Below are positions 60,481 to 64,000 of a stretch of 64,000 nucleotides of DNA, piece after piece. The position numbers were made by a program, and so were the translations under genes. Numbering within the stretch: position 1 is the first letter of the stretch; each line of letters starts with the position of its first letter. Under the pieces are notes generated by a model that was not told the origin of the DNA, ran no database searches, and saw nothing but the letters and a program-made list of their open reading frames with translations. Source of the stretch: Ciona savignyi (Eukaryota; Chordata; Ascidiacea; Phlebobranchia; Cionidae); assembly GCA_000149265.1 (NCBI GenBank), contig CH002818.1:379417-443416 (forward strand), in the 5' to 3' direction.

Positions 60481-63092
60481 CTACAATGTCGCGACACGCG
60501 CAATGTTGTGCTTAGATAATAACTTTAAAAAAACACGAAATCGGATACCCAAAAAGCGACCACAACGTGTCTCACGACACCGCCACCCCCCTTTTCCTTT
60601 GGAATTAAATTCTAACAATATTCAAGGCAAAAGACGGCAAACTAAGACTTGTAATTGTCGTTGGGACGAGGTAGATTGTTTCAGACTATTTCCACACGAA
60701 ATGGTATTTCAGATCCGTATATTGCGCTCTAATTGCTCTTCTGCATCAGTATTGTCTGGTTACAGTCTGTGTTTGAACGGGCACAGTCAAATTAATGGCA
60801 GATCTCTTCCACACTGAGCAAACACAGAAGCAACGCCACGCGGACACTTTGTACCACTTCTCAGTGCATCGATGCACTCCGTAACTGCCATTAAGAATCG
60901 ACAATTCCTTCACACGACTTCCGTCGATTCGCATACACGTTAATAAATATAACAATTATAATTAATCAGGAACAACGCGGCAAAACTGCAGTAGTTAACG
61001 AAACATATAGATATAGTCCTAAGTATATGAACAATATGCAATTTAAATTTGACTTTGTATTTTGCGTTGATAGGAAAGGTAGTTTCAGAGGTATCCAAAT
61101 ATTCGAAGTTTTAAGTGTTGCGGGTTACCGTGTAAACTGATATCCCTTTGTCAGTCTCAAATCAAGGGTTCGGATGCGCTAAGGTGGACGGACGAGTGGT
61201 CATTTCTGAAATGGTTTCTCAGCAACCGATTTTTAAAAACATGTTTAAGTTTTATATGTAAGGGCCGTTGTGATAGAGACGGACCAGCGCAAACTCAACA
61301 CTAATTAAGTTATAAGTTTTGTTTGGAGCAGGTCGCCTTTTGAGGGAGACAACAAATACACAGCGGGTGAGTCCACCTGCCGTGTCAGGGCGGTGCATCT
61401 TGTCATTTGCTCCAGATTTACATTTTGTCAGAACCATTTGGCCTTCAATTCATTCCCACTTGCCAGCACCCCCTCTCTCTATTCACACTTCGGTCGATCC
61501 TATTTTCTTTCTTTCTCTTATCAATGGCGCCAAATGAGAGCTTCCGATTTTCCACGCTAGTTCCCGCCTGCAATCGCTCTCTTGCTCCTTGCCGTCGCTA
61601 CCAGCCTTTTTCTTTTTTTTCATAGCTCGAATCTAATTAAAATGCTATTTAAATTTGCTGCTGCTTCCCAATAAAATTACAACCGAGTAGCATTCCTACA
61701 GAAAACATCTAGAAGCTACCAGAGCTATACGTACAAAATTAGTTCTATTAGGTCAGCTTATCCAGATCATGAAACCGTGATCCGCATCAACTCTTGTATA
61801 AAGTGGATTAAAATGGTTGTTTTAAAGTCCAAGTTGCCAAAGCATTAAACGCAGCTAAACAAACTTGACCATACAGTTAAAAATAAGACCTACAGAAATA
61901 AAAGCATTAGGCCCACCAGATTAATTTACAGAGGAAATATGGTTATTCTATTTTTTAGGATTTACTAACGTTGTTTCTTTTCTAAGCAGATATTAGGCAA
62001 AACCCTGATAACTTAAAATATTAACAAATAAGGTATTTTTGAAATATTCTCTGAGCAAACTTTCTGGAGTTTCAATACGTCTAAGAGAAAATCAAGTTTC
62101 AAGGAAATTGAACAAGTTCACGTCAAACACGAAAGTTTAGACTGTAAGTTTTATTTTTACTTCTTTTTGATTATCTTATATCATATTTTAACCATAAACG
62201 ATTTTTTAGTGTTATACAAATGTATTTAGCGTCAATTACGACTATCGAAGAGATCAACTTTTTATAATTATCAAAATCATACATTGATAAAATAATTAAT
62301 CGAAAAATTTCATATCCCAAAACGCTATCATGTATACCTACCGTTGAACACTTCTTAAAATTATCGTATGGTTTAAATTAATGTTAGACACATTTTTCCA
62401 CTTTCTTTGTTTTTTTGATTTCAAAGCAGATAAGTAATTATTATAAACATAAACAAAGACGATGCGCGGGGCTAGAAATGTTATGGGAAAATTTCTCCGA
62501 ATCTTTTTATACAAGCAATGGTCAAAACAAACGCGATCGTTGTTTGGGTATAGAATAAATGTTTGTATATTTCCATATGGTTTGTTATTTTCCTGACAGC
62601 GCGCACGCGTGAGAAATTATCGGATTTAAAAGCCAGTAGAGAAATGTCATAAAAGAATTAACTAAAACGTTCCACGAATCAAATTGCGCCCGAAAAGTTA
62701 TTGGTAATGAACAATAACTTACACGATTAGGTTATTGATTGTAAAACTAAAACTAAGGATAATCGCGCCCTAATCCGTTGATATTGTATGCAGCTCATTG
62801 TTTTAACATACGCTTTTCGTTGCGTTTAAAATTACTATTATACAAGGGCACGTGTGGCCACGGACCGTCCATTACGTCCGTTCGACCCGCCTTTGTGTTT
62901 TATTTACTCTTGAGCCCTGCAACGCCTGGAGTTAGGATGGTGCACCGGTTCCCTGCATACTGGCACGTCAACTTCAATAGTTCGCAGCACAATAGACATA
63001 AGAGCACCTGCTTCAACGATTCAGTTCACCCGTTGTTGCATGACCCCATTCCAAACAGTAGTTTTATAGTAACCACTGCATTTTAATTCCAG
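60481..63092 (+). promoter_or_regulatory. Otx proximal promoter, 5' UTR exon and first intron region
   Basis: The first coding exon begins at a splice acceptor, so at least one non-coding exon must lie upstream. A pyrimidine-rich GC patch at about 61440-61625 and a TATAAAG at 61797-61803 are the best promoter candidates. Both lie 1.0-1.4 kb downstream of the GATA/ETS cluster. No donor could be assigned with confidence. Open frames at 60362-60817 and 62778-63086 have no domain. Confidence 0.4.
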
Positions 63093-63100
63093 GACACATC

Positions 63101-63820
63101 ATGTCATACTTGAAATCTCCACACTACGCAATGAATGGCCTGGGTCTGGGTCATGATATGAACCTTCTTCACCCTACAGTTACTTATCCCGGTAAGGTAG
63201 AACTAACTGTTATTGTTAATCGTGCAGCACTGTTTATTTTGGATTTAAACATATTTTAAACATGTATTACAAAATAGAATTAGGTGTGTTTTTAAATTTG
63301 AAATCGTTTAAAATTTAATATGTACATTTTGGCATTTGAATAGGTTATAAGTTTAAAACATATTGTTTGTTTATGTATTACCTCATTCTAAATCATTCTA
63401 TTTTTCTGCATGTTCTTGTTCCTGTGTATTTTTGGTTGAAATCACTTCACATTTCTTGATCAATTCTGCACATCAGGAGATTCAGCGGCATGCTATTTTC
63501 AACGTAAGTACTGCGCTATTCTATTATCCTTTCATATTTGCTGTTCACATTTCTCGGTATTGCCGTCGAACAATTATTAATTTACAAACGGCTGTTGTAA
63601 TTCGAACGGCCCGACAATTAATTCTAATCGGAGACGTTCTAATTGGGCGTGAAATTTGAACCATGGACGCGTGCGCGGAAGATTGTTCTCGTTCGTACAT
63701 TGAATAATTCGGACTACCGTATTTGGAAATTGAAATTTAATTTACTCTTTACTTTTTTAGGTATTCAAGGTATGCACCAGGGAACTAAAAACATGCAATT
63801 CGCTGCACCTCCAGTTTACA
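63101..63820 (+). CDS. OTX: Otx homeobox gene, first two coding exons (partial)
   Basis: The first coding exon (63093-63191, ATG at 63101) follows acceptor TTTTAATTCCAG. It encodes MSYLKSPHYAMNGLGLGHDM and then NLLHPTVTYPG, closely matching the vertebrate Otx N-terminus MMSYLKQPPYAVNGL...LLHPSVGYP. It ends in phase 1 at GTAAGG, the same place as the vertebrate intron. The next exon (63761-63820, acceptor CTTTTTTAG, donor GTAAGT) adds IQGMHQGTKNMQFAAPPVY in phase and ends in phase 1, presumably joining the PRKQRRERTTFTR homeodomain beyond the window. Otx is a K50 paired-class homeodomain factor for anterior neural and mesendoderm fate. Orthology is secure; the second exon rests on splice sites and phase. 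Confidence 0.93.
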
Positions 63821-64000
63821 GTAAGTCGAAGTTTACAGTGGTACTTACACAAATTTTATGTAGTTTTCATTTTACCCTTTCTTGCCAAGAATGCTATTGT
63901 GACAACGGAAACACAACATCAATATTTCACTACCATCAATATTGCGCTATAGACACTGTCCAGTAATTTCGCTGTCAGAACATATGATGGGAAAAGTCAT

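Noticed and set aside
60362..60817. Open frame of 151 codons upstream of Otx
   Set aside because: No domain, and it overlaps the GATA/ETS cluster, which better explains the sequence.
62778..63086. Open frame of 102 codons directly before the Otx acceptor
   Set aside because: It has no recognisable domain, its stop lies just before the splice acceptor, and it is not needed to explain Otx.

Overview
The window is eukaryotic and fits a tunicate of the genus Ciona. It is AT-rich, its introns run from tens of bases to a few kb, and it carries tRNA-derived SINEs and small hAT-type transposons. Its two recognisable genes are animal orthologues: EHBP1 (EH-domain-binding protein 1) and the homeobox gene Otx. 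The species (C. intestinalis/robusta or C. savignyi) cannot be fixed from the sequence alone. No prokaryotic features, rRNA, functional tRNA or CRISPR array were seen.

Layout. Positions 1-4500 are repeat-rich and gene-poor: a hAT MITE with a perfect 8-bp target duplication, a foldback element, an ACCCC-type minisatellite and SINEs. A two-exon orphan seven-transmembrane receptor lies on the minus strand at 4839-6034. From 6 to 13 kb there are more SINEs, a 1.1-kb non-autonomous hAT element with an internal minisatellite, and a LINE-like tail. EHBP1 runs on the plus strand from 13209 to 40183. Twenty-three phase-compatible constitutive coding exons encode the end of an N-terminal C2 domain, a CH domain, two large disordered linker exons, a bMERB coiled coil and a C-terminal CaaX box. 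A further phase-compatible exon at 34160-34284 would end the protein early, inside the bMERB domain. The first EHBP1 coding exon (about 35 residues) was not found.

From 40.2 to 63.1 kb there is a 23-kb stretch with no recognisable coding exon. Otx then begins on the plus strand at 63101, and two coding exons precede the homeodomain, which lies beyond the window. A dense GATA/ETS cluster at 60364-60477 matches the composition of the known Ciona Otx a-element, the FGF-responsive neural enhancer.

The main biological point is the EHBP1-Otx pairing. EHBP1 and OTX1 are also neighbours in human (2p15), so this looks like an ancient regulatory block in which EHBP1 is a bystander and the Otx control elements lie in the intergenic desert and perhaps in the late EHBP1 introns. 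The assembly has two N gaps (13867-14323 and 33808-33907). The second is flanked by an exact 103-bp duplication, which suggests a mis-joined or allelic contig.
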